Shown here piece by piece: positions 1 to 12,080 of a stretch of DNA of 64,000 bases. The notes beneath the pieces are model-generated. The model saw only the letters and a program-made list of their open reading frames with translations. It had not been told where the DNA came from and did not search any database. Position 1 is the stretch's first letter; the number at the start of each line of letters is the position of its first letter. The DNA is from Aphis gossypii. Taxonomy: Eukaryota; Arthropoda; Insecta; Hemiptera; Aphididae. Made by a program: the position numbers and the translations under genes. The stretch is taken from the NCBI RefSeq assembly GCF_020184175.1, contig NC_065531.1, positions 72,882,604 to 72,946,603 of the forward strand, given 5' to 3'.

Positions 1-3000
1 AAATAACGTCTGTGTATGTCAATAAAAAGGTACACAGTTTGTATATTTGCAATTGAAAATTGTATGCAATACCACGAAAATAATCAATTGTTGTACGGTT
101 AATATAATTTGCAAATATTTTTTAAAATGTTTGTAACAGGTGTACGTTAGTATTAGTATTATTACTAATACTATTGCATAATCCATGAACAGCGAGATTT
201 TTATGCCCATTGGATAGTCCATATAGAGTTCAATAAAAATAAGATCGATACGATGTTAAAACATATTTGCAATAATTAACATTTAAATAAAATATACTGT
301 ATTTTTTTTAATATTATTGGGTCGATATCTTGATATTTATGTGTATCATTTAATTATGTATGCAAAATAAATTCAGATACATTCGTTAATCGAATCATCT
401 AAAAGGATTGTGCTATAAACTTTAATAATACAAAACATTTTTGTCGAATTGTCTGTAAGAATTAGCATTATTTTTTTTTAAAGTAGAGTTTTGTGTACTA
501 AAAACGATAAATATATCGACGATGAGAATAAATAATAATTAATTACCAAAATCGTTTTGTTGACTTTTATAAATATTTCTCAGTAACGTTTGTGCAAGAT
601 AAATTTACTCTCCAAATTAAACCGAAGTTAAATCATTAATTCATTGCTAGAGCGAAAATAAACACTTTTTAAGGGTAATTTTCTTGGAGCATCGTTTGTT
701 TGATTAAGTGAAAAAAAAATATTATTACGATATTAAATTTTGTACAGATTTGATTTACCATATTTTTATAGTCTGTTTTCTTTTTACCAGGTGCCATAAT
801 ATTGTTATTAGAAGAATGACCACCAGTAGTCATGATTCACCAATAGTATGATCAATTATTTAATTATTTACTAACATTGAGAAGCATCGATAATTATTAT
901 TATTATACAAAAACAATGTATAATATTAAAAACGTGTTTATTTAGTTTAATCTCGATAACTTAATTTTATCCAATACTAAGACAATTGACTAGAAAAAGG
1001 TGATATAAATATATTAATGTTTTAGGTATAATTATATATTTTTATCATAAAATAATATTGTAAAACTCTAACTATTCTTGAAACTTATTTACACCAAATT
1101 GTTTTTATTTTAAATTAAATTAATGATCCAAACTGTTTTTAAAATCAAAACGCTGACTATAGATTGGTTTTCTAAGACCCATTTTGTATTGTGGTTTACA
1201 ATGTTGGGTCTTAACAAAGCCGTCAAACACTAAAACCCTACAGTGATTTTAGTCAAAATGTTTTCATTCATATTACAGCAACTATATAGTGTGTAAATAA
1301 TGAGACACTTATTAAATAACTTTATCGTCCAACATTAAATAAACTCATTTATGTTAATTAACTTATATTTTCTAAAATATATAGTGAGCTTAAAAATCAT
1401 TTAAATTCCTGAAAAATTCCAGGTATTTCTAGTATTCCCTATAGATGAAAAAACCTATTGTAGGAACCTGCTAATTTCTTTAAATTCACCTTAGAAATGT
1501 CCCTATCGGTGAGTTTTCGGATTCACATTTTTTCATTTTATTACTCTTATTTATTTACACATTTATGTATGTAAAAAAAAAAAAAATTCATTGCACAGAT
1601 TTCAAGCTAAATATTTTTTTATTAAAAAATGAAAAAACATATTATGCGTAGTATAAAAATATAGTATTTACTTAATTCAATGAACTGATTCACAAAATTT
1701 GATATGATTCATCGAATGTTTGAAAAAAAACGATAGGCTCCTAAACTTACACAATCAAACTATAAGTAGCCAATGTGAATAATTACATTTTTCTAAAATT
1801 ATTTGAAAACAGAAAATAATTATAAATTTAACAGTACAATTCTTATTAAAATGTATATGAATTATTAAATAAATATGTTCGTGGTACATAATATATATAT
1901 ATTTTTTTTTATCATATTTCAAATTTGTTTTGATCAAATAATATTGTATTTCATATCACTAGTGTATATGTTATCAACATAAAAAGAGAAAAACATAATA
2001 AAAAAATTATTTATCAAATTCCTACTTAAGTACTGGTACTAATATATATATATATAATATATTATATATTATGTATGTAGTATAATATGTAATTATGTTA
2101 CAAGTACGTAGATACATTGAAATATATATATATAAATTCTATATTTTGCGCATATATTCGTAGTTGTATTAAAATGAAAAAAAAATACATAATAGCGCTA
2201 GTCTTTGATGAATGTAAAATTTTTTTAATAAAAGCAAATATATGAACCTATTTAATATCAATATAAAGTTGAGTAAAAAACCAATAAATAACATAAAAAC
2301 TGTATCCATAATGGACAAAGTCAGACACGAAATAAAAATAAAAATATAAAAAATAAAACCCTTTCATGAATGTGTTAAGTTTAACATTTCAAACGATTTT
2401 CTTGACATAATTCGATGCATACCGAAGCATATTAAAAATAAATATAACAATAAATCATAATGAAGATTAACTGTTTTTACTAAACATGACGTATAGTATA
2501 ATATTATTATAATAATATTGTTCGAAAATTTTTGACCGTATATAATTGTGTTATCGAACGCGGGTCCAAGTGGAAACACGTGATGTTGGCATGGCGGTCG
2601 AGGAGAGACAACGCAACAAGGTGTACCTCTTTTACATGAAAGTGATTTATATGCGTAAATTGTGCTGCTGTCCCACGCCAGGCGTTAGTTTATGTTGTGT
2701 TGGTGACAGATAAAAAGAAAGATAGGGTGAGAGGGTGAGAGAGTGAGTGAGTGACTGTTGGACAGAAAGACAAACAGACGGACTGAGAGAGACAAAAATA
2801 TTTTGCCAATGATGGTATAATGTTATCAACGTTGACTATAGATTTTAAATGATCTCTGAAACAACGTTAAAGGTAATTTTATTGAGTAAATCGATACAAT
2901 CTCGTTAATTCTGTAATAATTATTCTATATGTTCTATATATTATTCTAATAATAAATTTATACAATTTATATAAAAATACATTTTTAAAACTCTTCAAAT

Positions 3001-5025
3001 GTTGTAGTTTTATATTGTTTTATATAATATAATTCAAATTTGAGTATAATTTTTATCTTTAACCACAGTCGTACAATTTTAGGCTAGGGCGTTATGAATA
3101 ATGTATACTTGACAGAGAAAGTTATTATATTTTCATTTTCATCAAATTCAAATTTGATTTTTAAAAATATTATTAAACAATTTAAATTTATTTTTAAGTT
3201 TGAATGTAATATTTATTTAGTTGATTTATATATATTATGTAAAATTGTAAAGTGTGTGATGTATTTACATATTATACGTATAATCTAATTTATATTAAAT
3301 AATACCGAAAATAAAAATAAATTTATTTACAACACAATCCTAAACTTAAGTTTATTAAATAATTAAAAATTATAAGTATATAATATTAAATTAAATGTAT
3401 TGTAAATTAAAAATCGCTACACGAGTATATTAAAACGTTAATTTCTAGACAGAAAAAAAAAGAAGATGACTAAATTCAAAAGTTTGTTTCACAATGAATA
3501 AATTACAATTTTAAATTAACCTACCAAACGCTGAATTATCCATTTATGCTTATTTTACTTACCCATATGTGTTTACACAAGTCACATGTCTCGGGTTTAG
3601 AGACCACATAAACAATAAATATTATATAGGTATGCTCCGTAAAATATTATACGTCTTGGACGTCAACGAATATAATACGTAATATATCATACTCATTTTT
3701 TTATCCCTCTGATTTTTCATCCAAACCTTCTAAAAAATAAAACTGTATTATTATGTAAATAGTAAATACCAAGCATATGACTGTTGTCCGTTACATAATA
3801 TAAAAACGGTTATACTAGCCCGAATCAATCGAATCGTGATATATGTCGATTCCAATCAACCAGTTCACGTACCCAATAATATTTTATAACCCGTACACGT
3901 CTGGTTCTCTATAACCTTTTTATAAATTGAAAAAATATAGAAAAGGGTAGGGGTGTTAAAAACGTATGTGTCTGAATATTTAAATTATTAAGTGATTCAA
4001 GTATAGTTAAAAGTAGCACACTTAAATATCTTTTTTTTAAAGAAGAGAGATTCAGTACCTTATTTTCTCCTTCAATTGAATCACCGATCATAAAATGTAA
4101 TAATTATCGCAGTATAATAACAACAGCTTTGAAAACTGCATAACCGGGACTTATTTGTGAGAAAACCGACAATATAAGTGGACGACAACATAATTTTAGA
4201 AATTATGACAAAAAAACATACTATTTGTGGAATTACATTATTCCATAATAATATTACTATGGTAAGACGTATAAACGCCCACCATTTATTAGTAAAACGT
4301 TTAACAACACTACGATATTCTAATATATTATAAACATTCAAAACGGCTATTATACGATATGTAATACGAGTTGAAAACAACGCATATAATGCACTACGGT
4401 TGAAACACGCCCCTGTTAGTTGTTCTCCTCCTACTACTTAGTACTTACTAGCGTGTATACACATAAGCATATAGGGAGATTCACCAAACATACTCACTTA
4501 CAATAAATTCGTTATTTAATGGTGTCTAATAAATTTTATTCAAATTTTTATTTTGAAATTTATTAACACTTATGATGTATCGAACTTAAAAATAATATTT
4601 ATTATATTAATTCTTAATTATTTTTATGATATTTATTTTTGTATTGTCACTTTTGGTGCAATAAATTCTTCTTTTAAATATAATAGAGATGAATGTATTA
4701 AAAACTAAAAAATTACATGAATATTCAAGGTAGCTTATGGTAGTGAAAGTGAATTCAATTTAGTTTCGAAAAAAAAAATAATTATTAGAACATTTAAGTG
4801 TTAAACTAGATATCAGTTTTCAACAAGATACAAAAACCTACGTTAGGTAGGTACTATAAATTTTCAATAAATATATTTTACACTAGCATATTCAAGACGA
4901 TAATTTATTTAAAAAAATAAAAAATAAATAAACCAATTTCAAGCTATTTATAAATAAATATTTGACATTCTATATTTTCTTAAATTATTGTTTTTCGTAA
5001 AATGTAATTATATTGATATTGATTT

Positions 5026-5028
<3 letters not shown>
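1..5028. other. AT-rich non-coding DNA
   Basis: No reading frame here has coding character: the open frames are short, AT-driven and low-complexity. There are TA-rich runs around 2041-2075 and 2122-2134, several A/T homopolymers, and a purine-rich stretch at about 2718-2792 made of gagag/gtgag units. If the dopamine receptor gene at 18,289 extends leftward, this may be its intron, but nothing here proves that. Confidence 0.6.

Positions 5029-5077
<49 letters not shown>
5029..5077. repeat. (TA)n microsatellite, about 24 units
   Basis: An uninterrupted alternating TA run of about 49 bases. It is the longest pure dinucleotide tract in the window and is likely length-polymorphic. Confidence 0.95.
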
Positions 5078-5080
<3 letters not shown>

Positions 5081-5381
5081 AATTTGTTTTTATTTGACAT
5101 TAAAAAAAAATAAATAAAATTATCACATTTATTCTATAGTTGGTATAAGAGGTAATAACAATTGTAATGAAAAATACACTATAATCGATATTTTTAGCAA
5201 AAAATTATGAAACATACTGCACTACTATTGAAATAATAAATTTTAATATAAATAAACTTTGTATCTAATGATTTTTAAAAATAGAAATCAATTCACTTTG
5301 TTTGTTTGTAATCGTTTTTTGTATACAAAGATATACTAATAAATTTGAATTTGACAAATTCAACACTGTAATACTGTACTG

Positions 5382-5740
5382 CAGCGTTTCTCAAACTGTG
5401 AATCTACTACAGTGGGTCACAAGTCAATTTTAAGTGGGGATTGATAATTGATTTAATTATATAGATTCAAGATATTTATGATATAATATATTCTGTAAAA
5501 ACATGAGCTATATACATTATATGGTGAATGGTGATGTTTTCAACCACAGCATAATACATTTTTTGTAAAATTATATTCATTACAAATCTATAAACTTTAT
5601 AGTATAACGTAATAAGTATTAAAAGCAATAAACAGAATTTGATTTTTAGAACTACTTGTTGTAAGAATGAAGTCATGTGGGTCGCGATAGTTTTCAAGGG
5701 AAATTTTGGATCATAGTACTAAAAAGATTGAGAATCACTG
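5382..5740. mobile_element. hAT-type MITE (non-autonomous), 359 bp
   Basis: The ends are imperfect terminal inverted repeats. The left end begins cagcgtttctcaaact and the right end, read inverted, begins cagtgattctcaatct (13 of 16 match). The flanking 8-bp direct repeats are ctgtactg on the left and ctgtaacg on the right (6 of 8 match). The cag.gtttctcaa terminus, the internal gtgggtc near both ends and an 8-bp target duplication are features of hAT-superfamily elements. The interior is AT-rich with no transposase recognisable, so this is a dead, internally deleted copy. The diverged ends and duplication suggest an old insertion. Confidence 0.75.
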
Positions 5741-6120
5741 CTGTAACGTAGGTATTTAATAACGAAAAATAAACGAAAGGAAATCTATGATATACTATAA
5801 TACAGCAGAGTGACTCTAGATTTTGTTTCTATCAAAAATCACATTTTACTGTAAATAATTTTAAATTTTGTAAAATATTAATTGAAATATATAAAAATAT
5901 GGTATACGTATACCTATTTTAAAATTCTGCAAACAAGAATCTTAATAAATTAATGATGAAAACTTATGGGTAGGTAGTTGAATCACTCTATATATAATAA
6001 TATATTTATATATATACAAATCGACTTACATGTAGTATATATCTAGTATATATATATGGTATGCAGGATCTTGACGACAATGGGAAATAAACGGGAAAAT
6101 GTGTAAGTGTATATATATAT
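5741..6120. other. AT-rich spacer
   Basis: Nothing coding is visible. TA-rich patches occur at about 5990-6020 and 6037-6057. Confidence 0.5.
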
Positions 6121-6198
6121 AATATAAGAGCATCGGCTGCCGGCGGCGGCCGAACGAACAGGCGAATCCCTTTACACTACACCTACAAAACTTACACC

Positions 6199-6705
6199 AT
6201 GGCGATGACGACCACCACCGGCAATATCTCCTCTTGCTATATATATATATATATTATACTGTATACACGCTATACTACTAATACTATATATTATTATTTA
6301 CTTCTCTGCCGTCGCTTTCCCACAGGGCCCATTGACAAAACGCGCTTTAGCCTGGAAACTCTTTTCGAAATCGACTCAAAAGCCCCCGATCCCCGTTATG
6401 TGCATACCCCCGTCCAGTCGTCGTTGTTTTCACCGCGGTTCTATTCAATCAATCGCTGGTTCACTCAACTTCTATACGACGACGACGACCACCACGACGA
6501 GTATATATACCACTGCTGCAACGTGCAAGGTATTTTTCTTTCAGTCGTTTTTCTTTCCCCCTTTCTTCTGAATGCTTCCAATTCGACCGCCATCCACGAT
6601 CTCTTAACGTTCGACGTCATTGCAACGAGAAGTTTGGTTAAAAAGTTTCTAGGCGGTTATTTTTTTTCCTTATTATTAAATACCTCATCGCTGGGTGACT
6701 TATAG
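6199..6705 (+). CDS. doubtful 168-codon open frame, unrecognised
   Basis: The frame opens at an ATG in a strong initiation context (caccATGG) just after a GC-rich stretch (about 6131-6170) that resembles a 5' leader. An AATAAA lies at 6907-6912, about 200 bases past the stop. The predicted product starts with a Met-Ala-Met and Thr run, then has a Tyr/Ile stretch that is merely a translated TA microsatellite (about 6238-6256), an acidic Asp/His run encoded by a gac/cac repeat (about 6477-6500), and a hydrophobic C-terminal third. No domain or family is recognised. A second frame over 6332-6571 is also open, as expected for a GC-rich patch without selection on one frame. The region could instead be an untranslated exon or promoter-proximal DNA. 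I give it as a candidate only. Confidence 0.2.
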   Translation: MAMTTTTGNISSCYIYIYIILYTRYTTNTIYYYLLLCRRFPTGPIDKTRFSLETLFEIDSKAPDPRYVHTPVQSSLFSPRFYSINRWFTQLLYDDDDHHDEYIYHCCNVQGIFLSVVFLSPFLLNASNSTAIHDLLTFDVIATRSLVKKFLGGYFFSLLLNTSSLGDL

Positions 6706-6912
6706 GACGCAGTCTTCGAATCGAATCTGTATTATTAGTTTCGTTATCTCTATTTCTATTTTATGTCCCTACTCCCTCCTTTGTTCTTTTCCCTGTCTAT
6801 TTTTGTTGTTTTATCCATTGTGCTTATTGTGATTTAACCGTTTTCTTGTAGGTAGTGTAGGTTAAAATAAGATACCTGTTATACTGTTATAAATTCTTTC
6901 TAAAATAAAGGT

Positions 6913-9900
6913 TTTCTCAATATAAAATGCATTACAAGCAGTTTATTATTATTATACTACCGGCAGGCTACAATCACTATAGTCGCACCACATACAGAAA
7001 CCGTATATTATTATTGAAAAACAAATCACGTTCACCAATGTTAGTTCGGATTGCTTAAAATAATTTGAATCGTAAAAAAAATGTAATAAAATAATAATAT
7101 TCCACAACGATACCAAAAGTTTAACTACGGAGTGCGAACACCACATGTCGAGTGGTTTTAAATTGAAACATCGTCTTTATTCTACATTAGAGAACTTAAA
7201 AGTTTATTTCTATAATACAGCTAGCTATTCAAAACGTGATTTCTGATTAATCTCGAGCGTCAATGACGTTTTAACATTATACTTGGAATTATTGAAATGA
7301 TAATAATTTATTACCGTTCACATTTATTGCAAACATAAAAACGATTAATACGATTTAATTAAAATGTACAGTTGTATGTTTAATGTTAATGTTTTGTATG
7401 CTTAGTAATTAAACACAATTACTAGTATTTTATTTTATTCTATTGTTTTTGTGTGTGTGTGAATTCCCTTAATATACTACTTTTTAAACACTACTACTTG
7501 AAAAAAATAACCCGTTGCCTATATTATTATTATTATAAATACCTCAAACAATGTGTTAATATAGTAATAATTATGGGGTATGATGATTTTAAATTAAAAT
7601 ACAATTTATTATAAGCATAAAAAAACAACAAAAAAAAAAAAAACGATAATATTAATTGTTTCTTAATTGCCTGTAACTTTCTCAACAATAACCATTTTAC
7701 TTTTGTTTAATTCATCATATCATTAAGAGTAGGTACGCACATTGAGTTTTTATACAAAATTATTTCTAATTTGAAACTTAATAACTGCTTATATTTCAAT
7801 ATAACTTTCATATAATAATATGTACCTAAACTCCTTTGTAGAAGAAGGAATATTTAACAAATGGTACCAAAATGTTTTAGTTTTACGATTAAAACTTTTA
7901 AACTTTATTACAAAATTACTCTCATTTTACTTACACTTTTGTCTTTGTTCACAACAATATCAATGAACAGTTATTTTATTTACTGTGTAAAATACTATAT
8001 ACATGAATAATATAGATACGTATATTGCTTAATATTATGAAATATTATTTTATAATGTTTTCCATACATACTCGTATTTTGCAAACATTTACTATGAAGT
8101 GTTTTGTATACATCGATTTAAAAACATTTTTTAATTTATATAATTTATAAAATAAATTATGTAGGTATTAATTTATAATATTTAAAACAATAAAATCTAT
8201 TTCAATTTTCCTTTAATATTACAATAGCAATAATAGTCCGTAGATACAAATTTAGAATTCTTTTTCCTCTTGGATTCAGAATAATCTTCTTAAAACGTGA
8301 TCATAATTGACATTATAAAGTTTTGCACGTTAGCACTATTTAGTTATTCCATACAATTGTATTATTTGCTGATAAGCTTATGTGTGGCATCACATTCATA
8401 TATTCATATATTATAACGGAAATTGGTATAATTGCTTCCATTATTATCAAACAAAAATCAAGTTTATTAATGAGTTGAGAATTTAAAGCATTGCTATACG
8501 TGACACAATTTTGTTCAAAACATACCGAAGGAAGTGAGCTTACTTATTTGATGTTCCACAATTATAAGTTTCACAAGTGAAACAGATATTCGGAAAGTGA
8601 ATTTATACTTGTGGTAAAGTACCAGTATAGTATAATATTAGTAATAGACAGATTTCCTTCCAAGACACACATTCCAATACCTATATTGAGTTTCAACTTT
8701 AATATATTTCCAAATCAATGAATGATCTTTGAAGTTAGTTCAAATGCGAAAAATATATTTTATTAATGTTTAACTTTTCCAATATATTATATAGATGTTG
8801 CTATTCATTATGTTTTTATTTAAAAATCTATTTATTTATATGTATAAATAAATATATATAAATTAAGATTTTAAATGTATTTACAGTTCAATAAAATATA
8901 TAATAAAACAATAACTTTACTAATAGATTTTCTTATCAACAAAAATAAAAAAATGAACCAAAAAAAAAAAAAAATCGTTTATTAAAAAAAAACTTAACTA
9001 TTGATTAAAGGATAATCTATATTCATCACGACATTCACAATATTTTGAAATAGGCATTTAATGCGATTCTCGGTATTTAATGTATTTCAAATAATATCTT
9101 CTTTATTAAATTGTGAACATTCCAGAAATTATATGCGTATTATAGGTAAATACCAATAAAAATATTTTTTCTTCTAGGTAACTAAATAAGCTTTATATAG
9201 TTATAAAATATGACAAAGTTTTTAAATTCAAATACATAAATAAACTATATTTTACTTAGAAAAAATCCCAGAACAAAAGATAATATTAATTTCAATAACA
9301 TATTACAGGCCAATAAATAATTTACTTTAACAATGGTTAATATTATGCTTATTGATGCGAAAATTAATAAAATGCATGCATGCTAAGTAAAATCATTTTT
9401 TTACTCTCCTACAATAATATTTAGTTCGTAATAATTGAATACAATTATTCATTATAATTATATTAAGATACATTCCTATATAATAATGAAATTGATAATT
9501 TTTTTAAATTTGAATCTGGTTTTATTTTATTATTATTTTTTACAAATCGCTATTATGACTAAATATAGGTATAGAATAAAATAATTTATAAAATAAATAA
9601 TAATACATTATAATATATATATATATATATTTCAATATGTGTTTCAATCTTAAATTTTGATTAAATTGTTAAAAATTATTTATTTCTCATCAAATTTATG
9701 ATTTCTATAAAACCAAAAATAATTTTAATTTTATTAATTGCAGAATATAATAAATTATACAAATTTCATGAAAATAAAAAAAATTTACTATAGTACTTAA
9801 TTATTGTGAACATAAATTATAATAGTATTTTTTACGAACGAAAATTAACGTAGGTGTAATATTATTTATGTAGCTGAACTTCTTTAACATAAACACGCAA

Positions 9901-10916
9901 ATCAAAATTAAAAGTAGAGAAAACTTAACAAAATTCAAATAATAGCTGACAGAGAAACTTACAGATAGCTTATAATAGTTTAAAAACATCCAATCATACA
10001 ACCCTTCACAGTTTTAGTATTAAAATTAACTGTAAATTAAAAAAAAAAACTTATGAACTCAAAAAAATATAAGAGCTAATAAAAATGTATACAAATAAAA
10101 AAATAATAATAATAATAATATAAAAAATACTACCTAATTATAATTTATTGTTATTATTATACACTGAAAAAAAAAATACGTTTGTATTTACATAAAATAT
10201 ACTAAACGGTTTAAATGTGTTAAAAAAATATTACTAAATCTAAACAATTACTTCATGCATTTATAACATACAATGTTTATTTTAAGAGATAGCGAAGCTG
10301 AGTAAATGGAAAAAAAATTAAAGTAACAATTGAAAATGTGGGAAAAACTATTTTTCCAATAACAATAGGTACTGACGTTATCCGTATTTTATAACTAAAT
10401 TATTGTGGTGTAGGTCCGTAAAAATATTTCTGTTCAGTTTTTGTAACATTGATTTCTACACAATGTAACACTAAAAATACTGTGCTATGATATAAATATA
10501 CACAGAATACATTGTATATTATTATATTGTTCCATCAATGTTATTTTATTTTAATTCCTACTGCTTAAAAAAAAAAAAAAAATACAAAAAACAAAAACAT
10601 TTAAAAGTTAAAATTGTTATTAATAATCAATTAGTTCTTAAAAGTGGAATTAATATTATTTATACGTACTTACAATTTGATGTACAATTTAACAAATAAA
10701 TATTTATTACGATAATTATAAAAATAACAATATATGTATGCTATTAAAATCATCAAGTATAAAATATTAATCTACATTCCACATATCAACCTGCTGATCT
10801 GTTATCAATAATAATAATAATCATAATAATGAATGGAAATAATACGAAGTAGGTATAATATAAAATATGCATATTAATATTTATATTATACAATAATATA
10901 TCATAATATAATACTG
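6913..10916. other. AT-rich non-coding DNA
   Basis: No supported exon on either strand. It contains simple repeats, including a TA tract at about 9612-9631 and an ATA repeat at about 10,103-10,121, plus many A and T homopolymers. Confidence 0.6.
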
Positions 10917-10946
10917 TGTAACGGTGTAGCCGTCACCATATAAAAA

Positions 10947-10962
10947 GGTCCTTTTCAGGACC
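10947..10962 (+). terminator. histone-mRNA-like 3' stem-loop, copy 1
   Basis: A six-base-pair perfect stem GGTCCT/AGGACC closes a four-base TTTC loop. It is preceded by an A-run (taaaaa) and followed by ACCAA. This matches the metazoan replication-dependent histone 3' stem-loop layout (GGYYYU stem, UUUC-type loop, A-rich 5' flank, ACC 3' flank) in every element. A purine patch (gagagac, about 11,002-11,008) lies about 40 bases downstream, rather far for a U7-pairing histone downstream element. No histone coding sequence is upstream. Whether it works in RNA processing is unknown. Confidence 0.6.
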
Positions 10963-11142
10963 ACCAATCACAACACAGCATACATAAAAACAATACCATC
11001 TGAGAGACTTAGCGGTGAATTTAAACCCTTTAGATTCATCACAGAGTCTCACCAAGTACGGCGATGGATAGGGGACACAGTGAAGAAAATAACAACACCC
11101 CATACAGATCTATAAGTTCAAAATTGACTCCATAATGAGGAA

Positions 11143-11208
11143 ATCCGTACCGACAGTAAGCACAAACACGCACGGCGGCATACTGGTGGTTTACTAGTCG
11201 GTACGGAT
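11143..11208. promoter_or_regulatory. 12-bp inverted repeat next to a TATA box
   Basis: atccgtaccgac (11,143-11,154) and its exact reverse complement gtcggtacggat (11,197-11,208) are separated by 42 bases. The right arm ends 5 bases before the TATA box. The arrangement suggests a paired protein-binding site or a hairpin. Function is inferred only from position. Confidence 0.5.
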
Positions 11209-11213
11209 CACAG

Positions 11214-11254
11214 TATATATACCGGGCACTTTTCAAGACAAATTAGTATTCAGT
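11214..11254 (+). promoter_or_regulatory. putative core promoter (TATA + initiator)
   Basis: A TATATATA box at 11,214-11,221 is followed by candidate arthropod initiators, an attagt at about 11,242-11,247 and a TTCAGTC at 11,249-11,255. The first is at about the usual 30-base spacing, the second somewhat farther. Transcription from here would run into the 64-bp array and end near the second stem-loop, giving an RNA of roughly 600 bases. Confidence 0.4.
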
Positions 11255-11316
11255 CATTATCACCATCGTCAACATATAAGTCAACACAACGACGAACGAC
11301 GAACATAATACTGATT

Positions 11317-11757
11317 TCTACCAGTTACGTTCCGGACTAAGCAGCGAAGACACTCGTGAAACGAGGCGGCAACCAACGAATCTACCAGTTACGTTCCGGA
11401 ATAAGCAGCGAAGACACTCGTGAAACGAGGCGGCAACCAACGAATCTACCAGTTACGTTCCGGACTAAGCAGCGAAGACACTCGTGAAACGAGGCGGCAA
11501 CCAACGAATCTACCAGTTACGTTCCGGACTAAGCAGCGAAGACACTCGTGAAACGAGGCGGCAACCAACGAATCTACCAGTTACGTTCCGGACTAGCAGC
11601 GAAGACACTCGTGAAACGAGGCGGCAACCAACGAATCTACCAGTTACGTTCCGGACTAAGCAGCGAAGACACTCGTGAAACGAGGCGGCAACCGACGAAC
11701 ACGGCGATAAGTCTACCAGTTACGTTTGAGTGTTGAGGCGGCCGTCGACGAATATAA
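11317..11757 (+). repeat. 64-bp tandem array, six units plus a partial
   Basis: Units starting tctaccagttacgttccgga begin at 11,317, 11,381, 11,445, 11,509, 11,573 and 11,636. The first four are 64 bases apart and nearly identical. The fifth lost one A (gactagcagc instead of gactaagcagc) and is 63 long. The sixth ends with a variant (accgacgaacacggcgataag) before a truncated seventh unit at 11,712. Because 64 is not a multiple of 3, the frame rotates at each unit, so a conserved protein repeat is unlikely. The near-identity implies recent amplification or gene-conversion-like homogenisation. Confidence 0.95.
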
Positions 11758-11844
11758 TAAACCTTTCACTTGGCGTGCAATACCAGCGGCTCTTACACGC
11801 GGTTTGCACGCACAGTCGATCTACCATCGCGACTGATGAAAAAC

Positions 11845-11860
11845 GGTTCTTTTTAGAATC
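11845..11860 (+). terminator. histone-mRNA-like 3' stem-loop, copy 2 (degenerate)
   Basis: Stem GGTTCT/AGAATC has five Watson-Crick pairs and one G-T wobble, closing a TTTT loop, with an A-run before it and ATCA after. Against copy 1 the differences across stem, loop and 3' flank are all transitions (C/T or A/G); one base in the 5' flank differs otherwise. The two copies therefore look related. It lies about 90 bases after the end of the 64-bp array. Confidence 0.5.
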
Positions 11861-12080
11861 ATCAGTTCAATCCCACTATAGTGAGCCTACTCAGGTTTCA
11901 CTGTAGAAACGCATAACTGTACACGACTTGCATAAGACCGTGGAAAAGTGTGTATAACCCGTTTTCCAAGTCATATTGTGTAAATTAAATATTAGTTATG
12001 CTCTATATGTCGCGCCTCTAAAGGCCTGACATCACCCGTTGCGGCTCGCTTGCTCAAGCTAGCCCCGCGGTTTTAGAACA

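Larger units (their letters stand above)
10917..12080 (+). mobile_element. GC-richer composite unit; LTR-like or ncRNA-like
   Basis: A sharp rise in GC content marks this block off from the AT-rich flanks. In order it has: TGTAACGG at the left edge; a histone-like stem-loop (10,947-10,962); a 12-bp inverted repeat (11,143-11,154 and 11,197-11,208); a TATA box (11,214-11,221) with an initiator-like TCAGT (11,250-11,254); a 64-bp tandem array (11,317 to about 11,757); an AATAAA at about 11,756-11,761; a second stem-loop (11,845-11,860); and a GC-rich end finishing TTAGAACA. TGT...ACA termini, a promoter and a poly(A) signal within about 1.16 kb fit a solo LTR, but the bases outside (tactg and aatta) do not form a target duplication, and no gag, pol or second LTR is visible. 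It could equally be a non-coding RNA locus. The edges are uncertain. Confidence 0.4.

Noticed and set aside
4081..4380. 99-codon minus-strand frame, membrane-like
   Set aside because: AT-driven composition and no supporting signals.
11484..11736. Open frames of 62-64 codons within the 64-bp array
   Set aside because: They are translations of the tandem repeat; the unit length rotates the frame, so no stable protein repeat exists.
11861..11930. tRNA-like B-box look-alike (agttcaatccc)
   Set aside because: No A box or cloverleaf can be formed around it.
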